NCBI RefSeq assembly: GCF_900996235.1
Contig: NZ_CAAJGM010000207.1
Coordinates: 1-64,000 of the forward strand
Reading direction: 5' to 3'
Origin: Paraburkholderia sp. BCC1885
GTDB lineage: Bacteria; Pseudomonadota; Gammaproteobacteria; Burkholderiales; Burkholderiaceae
Length of the DNA: 64,000 nucleotides
Below the pieces are notes generated by a model that did no database searches, was not told the DNA's origin, and worked only from the letters and a program-made list of their open reading frames with translations. This document shows positions 8,425-19,753 of this stretch, piece by piece (position 1 is the stretch's first letter; each line of letters starts with the position of its first letter). A program made the translations under genes and the position numbers.

Positions 8425-9912
8425 ATGGATCAGTCGCATGGCGCTTTGAGCGGTGCTCAAGCGCAGCCGTCTGGCGCTTCGCAAGCCAGCAGCCGGAAGT
8501 TGGGCCTGCCGCTCCTCACGGGGGTCGTCATCGCTTCGATGATCGGCGGGGGCGCATTCAACCTGCCGCAGAACATGGCGCAAGGCGCGGGGCTTGCCGC
8601 AGTCGTCATTGCATGGGTCGTCACGCTGGTCGGCATGTTCTTTCTGTCGAATACGTTTCGCACCCTGGCCGACAAACGGCCGGACCTCAAGGCCGGGATT
8701 TATTCATATGCGAAGGAAGGCTTCGGTCCGCTGGCCGGCTTCGAAATGGCATGGGGGTACTGGTTGTCGGCCGCGTTCGGCAACGTCGCATTCGCGGTGC
8801 TGTTCATGCAGACCGTCGGCTATTTTTTCCCGATCTTCAAGAGCGGCAACAACTGGCCGTCGATCATCGGCGCGTCGCTGCTGATCTGGGTGATGAACTT
8901 CGTCGTGTTGTCCGGCGTGAAGCGCGCGGCGATCCTGAACGTGATTTCGAGCGTGCTGAATATCGGCACGATTGCGGTCGCCCTGTGCGCGATGGCGGTG
9001 GCGATCAAAGGCGGCATGTTCTCGTATGACTTCTGGGGACAGCAGCAGCACCTGGGCAGCCTGGTCGGTCAGGTCAAGAGCACGATGCTGGTCACGCTAT
9101 GGGTTTTTATCGGTATCGAGGGTGCCGTTGTCGTCTCGGATCGCGCAGGCAAGACGTCGCAGGTGGGCGTCGCGACCTTTCTCGGTCTCCTCGTTTGCAC
9201 GGTGCTGTACTTCCTGTTGTCGGCGTTGCCTTTCGGCGTGATGCATCAGGCGCAACTGGCGGGGCTCGCGTCGCCATCGGCCGCGTACGTGCTGAAAGCG
9301 GCAGTCGGCGATTGGGGCGCGGTCTTTATTTCGGTGGCGCTGATGTTGTCGCTGCTGAGCTGCTGGCTCGCATGGACGATTCTGGTGGCCGAATTGCCAT
9401 ACGAAGGTGCCAAGGACGGCGTATTTCCGAAGTTTCTGGCGCGCGAAAACCGCCACCACGCCGCCGCGCCGTCGCTGTGGATCTCCAGCGCAACGATGCA
9501 GCTCGCGGTGTTCGTCGTGCTCTTTGCCCATGACGCATGGAACTGGCTGATCTCGATCACCGGCGTCATGATCCTGCCGCCCTATCTCGCCAGCACCGCG
9601 TTCCTGTGGCGCTATGCATCGCAATCGAAGTACGAGGCGAGCTCCGGCGAAACCGTTCGCGAGTCGATCTGGACCGGCGTCCTGGGGACGGTCTATGCAG
9701 TCTGGCTGCTTTATGCGGCGGGCCCCCAGTTCGTTCTGATGTCGACCATTCTCTTCGCGATCGGATTCCCAGTGTTCTGGTGGGCCCGGCGCGAGCACGC
9801 ACCCACTGAGCCGGTTTTCACTCGCCGTGAAACTGTCATCGCCGTGATTCTGGCCGTGGTCGCGATTGTCGCACTGGTGCTGTTCGCTCGCGGTACGGTC
9901 AAGCTGAGCTGA
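8425..9912 (+). CDS. arcD: Arginine/ornithine antiporter ArcD
   Basis: 495 residues, APC-superfamily inner-membrane carrier with about 12-13 hydrophobic segments. The early GGGAFNLPQNMA motif and AYAKEGFGPLAG-like region match the ArcD/basic amino acid antiporter group. It exchanges external arginine for ornithine made by the deiminase pathway at no energy cost. Start at 8425 with AGGAGAG upstream; a longer reading from 8383 lacks one. First gene of arcD-decarboxylase-arcA-arcB-arcC-regulator, behind an FNR promoter. Because a decarboxylase follows, it might also exchange agmatine or putrescine; inference. Confidence 0.88.
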   Translation: MDQSHGALSGAQAQPSGASQASSRKLGLPLLTGVVIASMIGGGAFNLPQNMAQGAGLAAVVIAWVVTLVGMFFLSNTFRTLADKRPDLKAGIYSYAKEGFGPLAGFEMAWGYWLSAAFGNVAFAVLFMQTVGYFFPIFKSGNNWPSIIGASLLIWVMNFVVLSGVKRAAILNVISSVLNIGTIAVALCAMAVAIKGGMFSYDFWGQQQHLGSLVGQVKSTMLVTLWVFIGIEGAVVVSDRAGKTSQVGVATFLGLLVCTVLYFLLSALPFGVMHQAQLAGLASPSAAYVLKAAVGDWGAVFISVALMLSLLSCWLAWTILVAELPYEGAKDGVFPKFLARENRHHAAAPSLWISSATMQLAVFVVLFAHDAWNWLISITGVMILPPYLASTAFLWRYASQSKYEASSGETVRESIWTGVLGTVYAVWLLYAAGPQFVLMSTILFAIGFPVFWWARREHAPTEPVFTRRETVIAVILAVVAIVALVLFARGTVKLS

Positions 9913-9970
9913 ACCGTTTGGCGCGCGCGCCGAATCCGGTTCCATCGCGGTATTTTCATCAGGAATCACG

Positions 9971-12307
9971 ATGCTATACGACCAGATGTTTGGTTTCCTG
10001 TTCTGCTGTGCGATGCCGTTGCCGCCGACATTGCCGTCTTCGCGGCTGCAGCGCATTATCGATGAGCTCGGCCGGCTCGGCTATGGGACGATGATCACCG
10101 CTGAACCCGCCGAAGCCTGTTCCGCGATCCGCAGTGACGCGTCGGTGGGATGCATTGTCGTCGAATGGTCGCTGACCGAACCGGAAAGCGACGTCGAGTC
10201 GTTTGTCCGGTTCGTGCGCGAGCGCGGCCTGGATGTGCCGGTTTTCATCCTGGTGGAGCGTCATCTGCTGGACGAAATTCCTGTGGCGGTGCTCGGTCAG
10301 GTGACGGGCTACATCTTCATCGAAGAAGACACGCCGGAATTCGTTGCCCGCAATCTGGTGAGTCATTTACAAAGCTATGCCGATTCGCTCAAGACGCCTT
10401 TCTTCGGCGCGATGGTGGACTACGCGGAGCAGGCCAACCAGATGTGGACCTGTCCAGGCCACAACGGCGGCGTGTTTTATCAGAAGAGCCCGATTGGGCG
10501 GGCGTTCGTCAAACATCTGGGCGAGGCCGTATTCCGCAATGACCTGGATAACTCGGTCATCGAGCTAGGCGATCTGCTCGTGCATGAGGGCCCGGCGTTG
10601 GCGGCGCAAAAGGCCGCGGCGCGCATCTTCGGCGCGGACCGGACGTATTTCGTACTCAACGGCACGTCGACGTCGAACAAGATTGCGTTGACCGCACTGG
10701 TGGCGCCGGGCGACCTCGTGCTGTTCGACCGCAATAACCATAAGGCCGCCCATCACGGTGCACTGCTGCTGGGCGGCGGCATTCCGATCTATCTGCCGAC
10801 CGCGCGTAACGTCCACGGCATGATCGGGCCGATCGATTTCGACGCGCTCGACGAGGCGCGCATTCGCGACAGCATTCGGCGTAACCCGTTGATCGAGGAC
10901 TCGCAGGCCTGGCAGCGGGAACGGCCATTCCGTGTCGCGATCATCGAACAGTGCACCTACGACGGCACGATTTACGACGCGCAAATGCTCATCGAAAAAA
11001 TCGGGCCGCTGTGCGAGTACATCCTGTTCGACGAAGCGTGGGCCGGATTCATGAAATTCCACCCGTTGTTCAAAGGTCACTTTGCGATGGGTCTCGAAGG
11101 ACTGGATGCGTCCGCGCCCGGCATTATCGCGACGCAGTCCACGCATAAGCAACTGGCGGGCTTTTCGCAGGCATCGCAGATTCACGTAAAGGATGCGCAC
11201 CTGGATGGGCAGCGCAGACAGGTGAGCCATCGGCGCTTCAATGAAATGTTCATGCAGCATGCATCGACCTCGCCGTTCTATCCGCTGTTCGCGTCGCTCG
11301 ATGTCGGTGCGCAGATGATGCGGGGCCGTTCCGGCGAAGTGCTGTGGGATGACACCATCCGGCTGGGCATTGAGATGCGCAAGAAGATTCGCGCGCTGCG
11401 CCGCGAGTACGAAACGACCGAAACAGACCCGGCGCGGCAATGGTTCTTCGATCCATTCGTGCCGGACGTGATTCAGTTCGAAGGCCGCACGGAACGCTGG
11501 GAAGACCTGCCCACCGATCGGCTGGCCACGAGCGCGCATTGCTGGGAGCTGATTCCCGACCAGGAATGGCATGGTTTCGGCTCGCTTGCGGCGGGCTATG
11601 CGATGACCGACCCGAACAAGCTGACGCTGCTCACGCCTGGCTTCGATCGCAGCACGTGCGAATACGCGGAGCACGGCATTCCGGCGGCGGTGCTCGCCGG
11701 GTTTCTCCGCGAAGTGCGGATCGTTCCCGAGAAAAACGACCTGAACAGCATTCTCTTTTTATTGACGCCGGGGCTGGAGTCGTCGAAGGCTGGCACGCTG
11801 CTTTCCGCGCTGGTGCGTTTCAAGCAACTGCACGACGATAACGCGCTGCTCGACGACGTCATTCCATCTTTCGTCGCGGCGCATCGCAAGCGTTACGCGG
11901 GTGTCGGGCTGCGTGACCTGTGCGCGCAGATGCACGGCTTCTATCGCGAGCACGACGCCAGCCGTCTGCAGCGCGAGCAGTTTCGCGTGGCGCATTTCCC
12001 TGAGGCCGCCATGCTCCCGCAGGAGGCGATGCACCAACTCGTGCGCAATAACGTGGAGCTATTGCCGATCGACCAGATCGGCGGCCGGATCGCGGCCACG
12101 CTCGCGCTGGTTTATCCACCCGGCATCGGCGTCATTGTGCCAGGCGAACGGTATGACGAACGGGCGTCGCCGATGCTCGACTACTTCCGGATGTTTGAGG
12201 AGGGCGGCAATCGCTTTCCCGGCTTCGAGAACGAGATTCAGGGCATCTATCGCAAGACGGAAAACGATGGCAGCACGCGGCTTCTTACCTACGTCGTAAT
12301 CGAGTAA
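9971..12307 (+). CDS. Orn/Lys/Arg decarboxylase, PLP-dependent (family I wing-domain type)
   Basis: 778 residues, the full length for inducible acid-stress decarboxylases (AdiA/LdcC/SpeC class). N-terminal receiver-like wing domain (about 1-135), then the aspartate-aminotransferase-fold core with the PLP motif [11 protein letters not shown] (Lys about 393) and a C-terminal domain. It removes the carboxyl group of an amino acid, consuming a proton. Arginine is the likeliest substrate because it lies between arcD and arcA, but ornithine or lysine cannot be excluded by eye. ATG at 9971 with AGGA 7-8 nt upstream; 58 bp after arcD and 19 bp before arcA. Confidence 0.88.
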   Translation: MLYDQMFGFLFCCAMPLPPTLPSSRLQRIIDELGRLGYGTMITAEPAEACSAIRSDASVGCIVVEWSLTEPESDVESFVRFVRERGLDVPVFILVERHLLDEIPVAVLGQVTGYIFIEEDTPEFVARNLVSHLQSYADSLKTPFFGAMVDYAEQANQMWTCPGHNGGVFYQKSPIGRAFVKHLGEAVFRNDLDNSVIELGDLLVHEGPALAAQKAAARIFGADRTYFVLNGTSTSNKIALTALVAPGDLVLFDRNNHKAAHHGALLLGGGIPIYLPTARNVHGMIGPIDFDALDEARIRDSIRRNPLIEDSQAWQRERPFRVAIIEQCTYDGTIYDAQMLIEKIGPLCEYILFDEAWAGFMKFHPLFKGHFAMGLEGLDASAPGIIATQSTHKQLAGFSQASQIHVKDAHLDGQRRQVSHRRFNEMFMQHASTSPFYPLFASLDVGAQMMRGRSGEVLWDDTIRLGIEMRKKIRALRREYETTETDPARQWFFDPFVPDVIQFEGRTERWEDLPTDRLATSAHCWELIPDQEWHGFGSLAAGYAMTDPNKLTLLTPGFDRSTCEYAEHGIPAAVLAGFLREVRIVPEKNDLNSILFLLTPGLESSKAGTLLSALVRFKQLHDDNALLDDVIPSFVAAHRKRYAGVGLRDLCAQMHGFYREHDASRLQREQFRVAHFPEAAMLPQEAMHQLVRNNVELLPIDQIGGRIAATLALVYPPGIGVIVPGERYDERASPMLDYFRMFEEGGNRFPGFENEIQGIYRKTENDGSTRLLTYVVIE

Positions 12308-12326
12308 CTACTTTCAAGAGGTAACG

Positions 12327-14586
<2,260 letters not shown>

Positions 14587-14597
14587 AGGGGAGACTC

Positions 14598-15602
14598 ATG
14601 CGCATCGTCGTCGCTCTCGGCGGAAATGCACTGCTCAAACGCGGTGAAGCGGTCAGTGCCGATGCACAACAGCGCAACGTACAGACCGCTGCGACACAGT
14701 TGGCGGCACTCGCCGGCTCGAACGACCTCGTGATCGTGCACGGCAACGGGCCGCAGGTGGGTCTGCTAGCGGTGCAAAGCGAGAGTACGCCGCGTGCGGC
14801 ACGCTTTCCGCTCGATGTCCTGGACGCAGAAACCGAAGGGATGATCGGCTACATTATCGAACTGGAACTGCGTAACCGGCTACCTGCAGAGCGCGCTTGC
14901 GCAACCTTGCTGACCATGGTGGAAGTCAGCGCGACGGATCCCGCCTTCGATCGCCCGGACAAGCCGATCGGGTCGATACTCACGCAAGGCGATGCAACGA
15001 CGGTCGCCCGCGAGACCGGTTGGACAGTCGCGCCGGACGGTGCCGGGTGGCGGCGCGTGGTACCGAGTCCGAAACCGCTGCGCTTTCTCGAGATCCAGCC
15101 GGTGCGTGCGTTGCTCGCGGGCGGTACGATCGTGATTTGCGCGGGCGGCGGCGGCATTCCCGTTGTCGCCGGGCAGAGCGGCCGCTATCGCGGCGTCGAA
15201 GCAGTGGTCGACAAAGACCGCAGCGCCGCCTTGCTGGCGCGCGAAATCGATGCCGATCTGTTTGTGATCGCGACCGACGTGAGCGGCGTTTATCTCGACT
15301 GGGGCATGCCGGCTGCGAGGCTGATACGCCGCGCGAGCCCGGCGGCACTCGAAGGGATGGGCTTTGCCGCCGGGTCGATGGGGCCGAAGGTGGAAGCCAC
15401 CTGTGAATTTGCGATGCGCACCGGACGCCGCGCCGTGATCGGCGCGTTAGCGGATATCGAGCAACTGGTTGCCGGGACGGCAGGCACGTCGATCACCCGT
15501 GACCAGGCGGGGATGGATGCGGGCGAACCCGTCGCAGTGGAAACACAACAGGGCCAACACCCTGAATCGAACACATCAATGGCCGTAAAAAATCAGTTAT
15601 GA
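14598..15602 (+). CDS. arcC: Carbamate kinase
   Basis: 334 residues. Transfers phosphate from carbamoyl phosphate to ADP, the ATP-yielding step of the arginine deiminase pathway. N-terminal VVALGGNALLKRGE, NGPQVGLLA and later KDRSAALLA and GSMGPKVEA motifs are those of the amino-acid kinase fold carbamate kinases. A low-similarity tail of about 30 residues follows the usual end. GGGGAG Shine-Dalgarno before ATG 14598. It overlaps the next gene by 4 bp (ATGA). Confidence 0.95.
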   Translation: MRIVVALGGNALLKRGEAVSADAQQRNVQTAATQLAALAGSNDLVIVHGNGPQVGLLAVQSESTPRAARFPLDVLDAETEGMIGYIIELELRNRLPAERACATLLTMVEVSATDPAFDRPDKPIGSILTQGDATTVARETGWTVAPDGAGWRRVVPSPKPLRFLEIQPVRALLAGGTIVICAGGGGIPVVAGQSGRYRGVEAVVDKDRSAALLAREIDADLFVIATDVSGVYLDWGMPAARLIRRASPAALEGMGFAAGSMGPKVEATCEFAMRTGRRAVIGALADIEQLVAGTAGTSITRDQAGMDAGEPVAVETQQGQHPESNTSMAVKNQL

Positions 15603-16327
15603 ACGAAGAACTAATCGAGACGCCGCGCTATCGACCGTCGATTTACGCTGCGCCGTTTCGCAAGGACGGAGACGGCGCCGAAGTGGAACTGCTGTCGAAG
15701 TCCGAACAGGACTCACTGCTGGAAGTCTCCCAGCTCGTCAGCGTCCGGCGCCACACCGTGCTCTATCCGGAAGGTGGAGAGGCTCGCTTCGTGTACAACG
15801 TGGTGAGTGGGGTAGCGGAAACCTATCAGTTGCTCGCGAACGGCGAAAAGCGCATCACAGCATTCCTGTTCCCGCGCGATATCATGGGACTCAGCGAAAA
15901 CGGCACTTACGTCGCCACCGCACAGTCGTTGACGGCGGTGACCGCTTTCAGGATTCCGTTCGACGCGCTCGAAGCCATTCTCGAGCGTGACCCCAGCCTC
16001 GATATCGGTCTGCTCTGCAAGCTGTGTCATGAACTGCGGCGCTCGCAGCATCACGCGATCACCGTCAGCAAGAATGAAGCGCCGGCGCGCCTCGCCAGTT
16101 TTCTGTTGTGGATCGATCACGCCTATGCGCCGCCAGGCCGGATCGCAGGAGAACTGAACTTGCCGATGGCGCGGCATGATATTGCCGACTACGTGGGCCT
16201 GTCGGTCGAATCGGTCAGCCGTGCGCTGCAGGTGCTCGAGACGCAGGGCATGATTCGCCGCAAAGGGCCGCGCTTCATTACCGTGCTCGATGCCGCGAAG
16301 CTGCGCAAGCTGGCGGGACAGGCATAG
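15599..16327 (+). CDS. Cysteine-free Crp/Fnr-family regulator (Dnr-like)
   Basis: 242 residues: cyclic-nucleotide-binding-like beta barrel (about 30-150) and winged helix. It lacks the N-terminal Cys cluster of FNR, yet its recognition helix reads E204-x2-S207-R208 as in FNR, so it should bind the same TTGAT-type sites. Cys-less relatives such as Dnr of Pseudomonas sense nitric oxide through haem; the signal here is unknown. Translation is coupled to arcC by a 4-bp overlap, so it is induced with the arginine operon and may feed back on it or on other FNR-box genes. Confidence 0.85.
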   Translation: MNEELIETPRYRPSIYAAPFRKDGDGAEVELLSKSEQDSLLEVSQLVSVRRHTVLYPEGGEARFVYNVVSGVAETYQLLANGEKRITAFLFPRDIMGLSENGTYVATAQSLTAVTAFRIPFDALEAILERDPSLDIGLLCKLCHELRRSQHHAITVSKNEAPARLASFLLWIDHAYAPPGRIAGELNLPMARHDIADYVGLSVESVSRALQVLETQGMIRRKGPRFITVLDAAKLRKLAGQA

Positions 16328-16379
16328 TCGCGCGTGCCGGTTGCGTGCAGGCTGCCTCGCGTACGTTCGCAGCCCGTGA

Positions 16380-17153
16380 TCATGCCGTGATATGGAAGCC
16401 GGCGTCTGCGTAGATCGTCGAGCCAGTCAACGTCATCCCGGCATCGCTTGCCAGTACCGCGGCGATCCGCCCGATTTCCTCGATGGTGACAAGGTGCTGG
16501 GCCGGCGTGTGCGCGCGGACGTCGTCAAGCAACGCATCGAAATGCTCGATGCCTGACGCCGCGCGTGTCTTCACCGCGCCGGCGGAAATGGCATGGACGT
16601 GAATGCGGCGAGCGGCCAGATCGGCTGCCAGATAGCGCACGCTCGATTCGAGCGCCGCTTTCACCGGACCCATCACGTTGTAGTGATCGACGGCACGTTC
16701 GGCGCCGTAGAAGCTCACCGTCATCAGACTGCCGCCGTTGGTCATCAGCGGCAAAGCGAGCTTCGCCATGCGGATGAACGAGTGACACGACACCGCCATG
16801 GCGAGCGCGAAACCCTCGGCGGGGCAGTCGATCAGCTTTGCGTGCAGCGCATCGGCGGGCGCAAAGGCGATTGAATGGAGCACGAAGTCGAGCTGTCCCC
16901 AATCCTTCGCGATCTGCTCGAATACGGCTTCGAGCTGGCCCGCAACGGTGACGTCGCAAGGCAGGACAATGGACGATTCAAGCGCTTCTGCGACCGGCGC
17001 GACAAACGGTTTGGCCTTGTCGTTCAGATAGGTGACAGCCAGTTCGGCGCCAGCTGCGCGAAACAGTCTGGCACAGCCGGTGGCGATGCTGTGCTCGTTG
17101 GCGATGCCGACAACGAGGCCCCGCTTGCCGGAAAGATCGATAATCGGATTCAC
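16380..17153 (-). CDS. fabI: Enoyl-[acyl-carrier-protein] reductase, FabI type
   Basis: 257 residues, SDR fold. NAD(P)H-dependent reduction of enoyl-ACP in fatty acid synthesis. The divergent nucleotide motif GIANEHSIATGCA, the SFYGAERA segment, and the catalytic Tyr-x6-Lys (HYNVMGPVK) are those of FabI. Likely a second, accessory copy, since essential fabI normally sits elsewhere. Start is GTG at 17153, overlapping the ackA stop, with GGAG 8-9 nt upstream. Last gene of phaC-(maoC-pta)-ackA-fabI. Expression under low oxygen may let acyl synthesis act as an electron sink; inference. Confidence 0.88.
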   Translation of the reverse strand: MNPIIDLSGKRGLVVGIANEHSIATGCARLFRAAGAELAVTYLNDKAKPFVAPVAEALESSIVLPCDVTVAGQLEAVFEQIAKDWGQLDFVLHSIAFAPADALHAKLIDCPAEGFALAMAVSCHSFIRMAKLALPLMTNGGSLMTVSFYGAERAVDHYNVMGPVKAALESSVRYLAADLAARRIHVHAISAGAVKTRAASGIEHFDALLDDVRAHTPAQHLVTIEEIGRIAAVLASDAGMTLTGSTIYADAGFHITA

Positions 17154-18343
17154 GATGTGGACTCCTCACGGTGATGGATCGCGACGGCTTCGTCGGCGAT
17201 GATCTGTTCTTCGTCAGTGGGCAGCACGAGGACCGTCACCTGGCTGCGCGCGCTGCTGATCACGCGCGCGTTGTCGGTGTTCGCCTCGCGGTCGAGTTCG
17301 ACGCCGAGCCACGCAAGCCGCTCGCAGACCGCGCTGCGCACCTCCGGCTGATGCTCGCCGATGCCGGCGGTAAACACGAGACTGTCGAGGCCGCCGAGGG
17401 TGGTGCCGAGCCGCGCCGCTTCACCGGCAACGCGAAAGGCGAACAGCTCCAGCGCTTCACGGGCCTCCGGCCGGTGGCTCGCCTGCAGCGTCCGGCTGTC
17501 CGCACTGATGCCCGACACGCCGAGAAGACCCGATTTCGTGTACAGCAGGTTCTCGATTTCGGCGGCGCTCATGCGCTGCTGCTCGAGCAGATGCAGCACG
17601 ACGCCGGCATCGAGCGCACCGCAACGCGTCGCCATCGGAATGCCGTCGAGCGTCGAAAAGCCCATGCTGGTATCGCGGCTCCTGCCTGCATCGAAAGCCG
17701 CAAGGCTCGCGCCGCTACCAAGATGCGCCGCGACCACCTTGCCGTGCGCAAGCTGCGGGAACTGCTGCGTGAGTTGGCCGATGATGAACTGATAGGACAG
17801 GCCGTGAAAGCCGTAGCGCTTGACACCTTGATCGAAGAGTCGGCGCGGAATCGCGAAACGGCGCACGAGATCGGTCTGCGTACCGTGAAACGCGGTATCG
17901 AAGGAGGCCGACTGGATCAAATGAGGCCGCAGATGCCGGATTGCGCGGATCAGCCGCAGGCTTTGCGGCTGATGCAACGGCGCGAGCGGCACCAGGGCCG
18001 CAATCGCGGCAAGCGTGTCGTCGTCGATCGCCACCGGCCCCGTGAAGCGGTCGCCGCCATGCACGACGCGATGGCCGACCGAGACGAGATCGTCAAGCGG
18101 GAAGTGCGTGGCGAACCAGCCTAGCGTTTCGTCGATCACGTCGTGGAGATTTTCGGTCACGCCCGATACCAGCGCGATCTCTTTGGTCTCCCCGTCGCTG
18201 GCCAGATGCAGGCGCAACGGCTGCTGCCGGAAGTCGATCGTGCCCTGGCCTACTCTTACAGCCGCCTCCGGCGTGACGCGAAACAGGCCGATCTTGACCG
18301 ACGACGAGCCGGGATTGAAGGTGAGCAACAGTGGGGCGTTCAT
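17150..18343 (-). CDS. ackA: Acetate kinase
   Basis: 397 residues. Converts acetyl phosphate and ADP to acetate and ATP. N-terminal TFNPGSSSVKIGLF, GHRVVHGGDRF, GFSTLDGIPMATRCGALD and FTAGIGEHQPEVR motifs of the acetokinase family are all present. Overlaps pta upstream and fabI downstream by 4 bp each, so strictly coupled. Together with Pta it yields one ATP per acetyl-CoA during fermentation. Confidence 0.95.
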   Translation of the reverse strand: MNAPLLLTFNPGSSSVKIGLFRVTPEAAVRVGQGTIDFRQQPLRLHLASDGETKEIALVSGVTENLHDVIDETLGWFATHFPLDDLVSVGHRVVHGGDRFTGPVAIDDDTLAAIAALVPLAPLHQPQSLRLIRAIRHLRPHLIQSASFDTAFHGTQTDLVRRFAIPRRLFDQGVKRYGFHGLSYQFIIGQLTQQFPQLAHGKVVAAHLGSGASLAAFDAGRSRDTSMGFSTLDGIPMATRCGALDAGVVLHLLEQQRMSAAEIENLLYTKSGLLGVSGISADSRTLQASHRPEAREALELFAFRVAGEAARLGTTLGGLDSLVFTAGIGEHQPEVRSAVCERLAWLGVELDREANTDNARVISSARSQVTVLVLPTDEEQIIADEAVAIHHREESTS

Positions 18344-19743
18344 GATGGCATCGGTGCTCCGTGGACGCGTTCGGCTGCGAGCTTGGCGAGCGCGGCAGAC
18401 GCGAGGCGCACGCGCACGCTGTCGGCGCGGCTTGTCAGGATGATCGGCAGACGTGCGCCGAGCACGATGCCTGCTGCGTCGGCGCCGGCGAAGTACATCA
18501 GTTGCTTGGCCAGCATGTTGCCGGCCTCCAGATCGGGTACCAGCAGAATGTCCGCCTGACCTGCGACAGGAGACGCGATGCCCTTGGTTTGCGCCGCCGC
18601 CATGCTGATGGCGTTATCGAACGCGAGCGGGCCGTCCACCAGCGCGCCCGTGATCTGGCCGCGCGCGGCCATGACGGTCAGCGCGGCCGCGTCGAGCGTG
18701 GTCGGCATTCTCGGGTTGACGGTTTCCTCCGCTGCGAGGACGGCGACCCGCGGCACCTCGACCCCGAGCAGGTGCAGCAGGTCGATCGCGTTCTGGCAGA
18801 TATCGCGCTTCTGGTCGAGCGTCGGTGCGATATTGACGGCGGCGTCGGTGACGAGCAGCGGTTTCGCGTAGGCCGGCACGTCCATCGCATAGACGTGGCT
18901 GATCCGGCGCGCGGTGCGCAGCCCCGACCCTGCCGCGACGACGGCGCAGAGCAGTTCGTCGGTGTGCAGGCTGCCTTTCATCAACGCGGCAACCTTGCCC
19001 GCCGCACCCAGTTCGACCGCGCGCGCGGCGGCCGCGTGGCTGTGCTCCGTCGATTCGATCTCCATGCCTTCGAGGCTGAGCCCGGCAGCGTCGGCGGCTG
19101 CGCGGATTTTGGCCTCCGGCCCGATCAGCAGCGGGTCGAGCAGTCCCTCGTCGCGAGCCGTGAGGGCCGCGCGGATGGCATCGGCCGAGCAGGGATGGAC
19201 GATCGCGGTGCGCAGCGCCGGCCGCAGGCGCGCCTCGCGGATAAAGGCGTCGTACCGGTCGTGGCGACGGACGGCGGCCTCCGGGCGCGGCATCGCGGGC
19301 AAGACGATCGAGCTCGCCGGAGCGATCACAGTGGCGACGCCCAGTAAAACCACGTCGCCTTTCTGGTTGGTGCAAATCGTGTCGAACAGCACGATGCGCT
19401 TTTCTGGACGCTTTTCCTTCACGGTCACCGTGGCCGTGATGGCGTCGCCTGGCGTGACCGGACGACGGAACTGCAAGGTCTGGTCGAGGTAGATGGTGCC
19501 CGGTCCAGGCAAGCGGGTGCCGAGCAGCGCGGAGATCAGCGCGGCGGTCCACATGCCGTGCACCACGACGTGGCCGAACAGATCGGTCGCGGCGAAGACC
19601 GCATCCATATGCGCCGGGTTGACGTCGCCCGACATCGCGGCGAACAGATCGATGTCGTTTTGCCCGGCGATGCGCACGAGCGAGGCCGATTCGCCCACCG
19701 CGAGCTCGTCGAAGGTACGGTTGTGTAGCAGCATATCGTTCAC
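18340..19743 (-). CDS. pta: Bifunctional MaoC-like hydratase / phosphate acetyltransferase
   Basis: 467 residues. The first 135 or so are a MaoC hot-dog domain (SGDVNPAHMD and VVHGMWTAALIS motifs, R-specific enoyl-CoA hydratase type); the rest is a phosphotransacetylase domain. The fusion is typical of proteobacterial 'enoyl-CoA hydratase/phosphate acetyltransferase'. It makes acetyl phosphate from acetyl-CoA, and the MaoC half could supply R-3-hydroxyacyl-CoA to the adjacent PHA synthase. Start taken as GTG 19743 because AGGAG lies 8 nt upstream; ATG 19734 is the alternative. It is 10 bp after phaC and overlaps ackA by 4 bp. Confidence 0.88.
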   Translation of the reverse strand: MNDMLLHNRTFDELAVGESASLVRIAGQNDIDLFAAMSGDVNPAHMDAVFAATDLFGHVVVHGMWTAALISALLGTRLPGPGTIYLDQTLQFRRPVTPGDAITATVTVKEKRPEKRIVLFDTICTNQKGDVVLLGVATVIAPASSIVLPAMPRPEAAVRRHDRYDAFIREARLRPALRTAIVHPCSADAIRAALTARDEGLLDPLLIGPEAKIRAAADAAGLSLEGMEIESTEHSHAAAARAVELGAAGKVAALMKGSLHTDELLCAVVAAGSGLRTARRISHVYAMDVPAYAKPLLVTDAAVNIAPTLDQKRDICQNAIDLLHLLGVEVPRVAVLAAEETVNPRMPTTLDAAALTVMAARGQITGALVDGPLAFDNAISMAAAQTKGIASPVAGQADILLVPDLEAGNMLAKQLMYFAGADAAGIVLGARLPIILTSRADSVRVRLASAALAKLAAERVHGAPMPS

Positions 19744-19753
19744 GATGCGGCTC

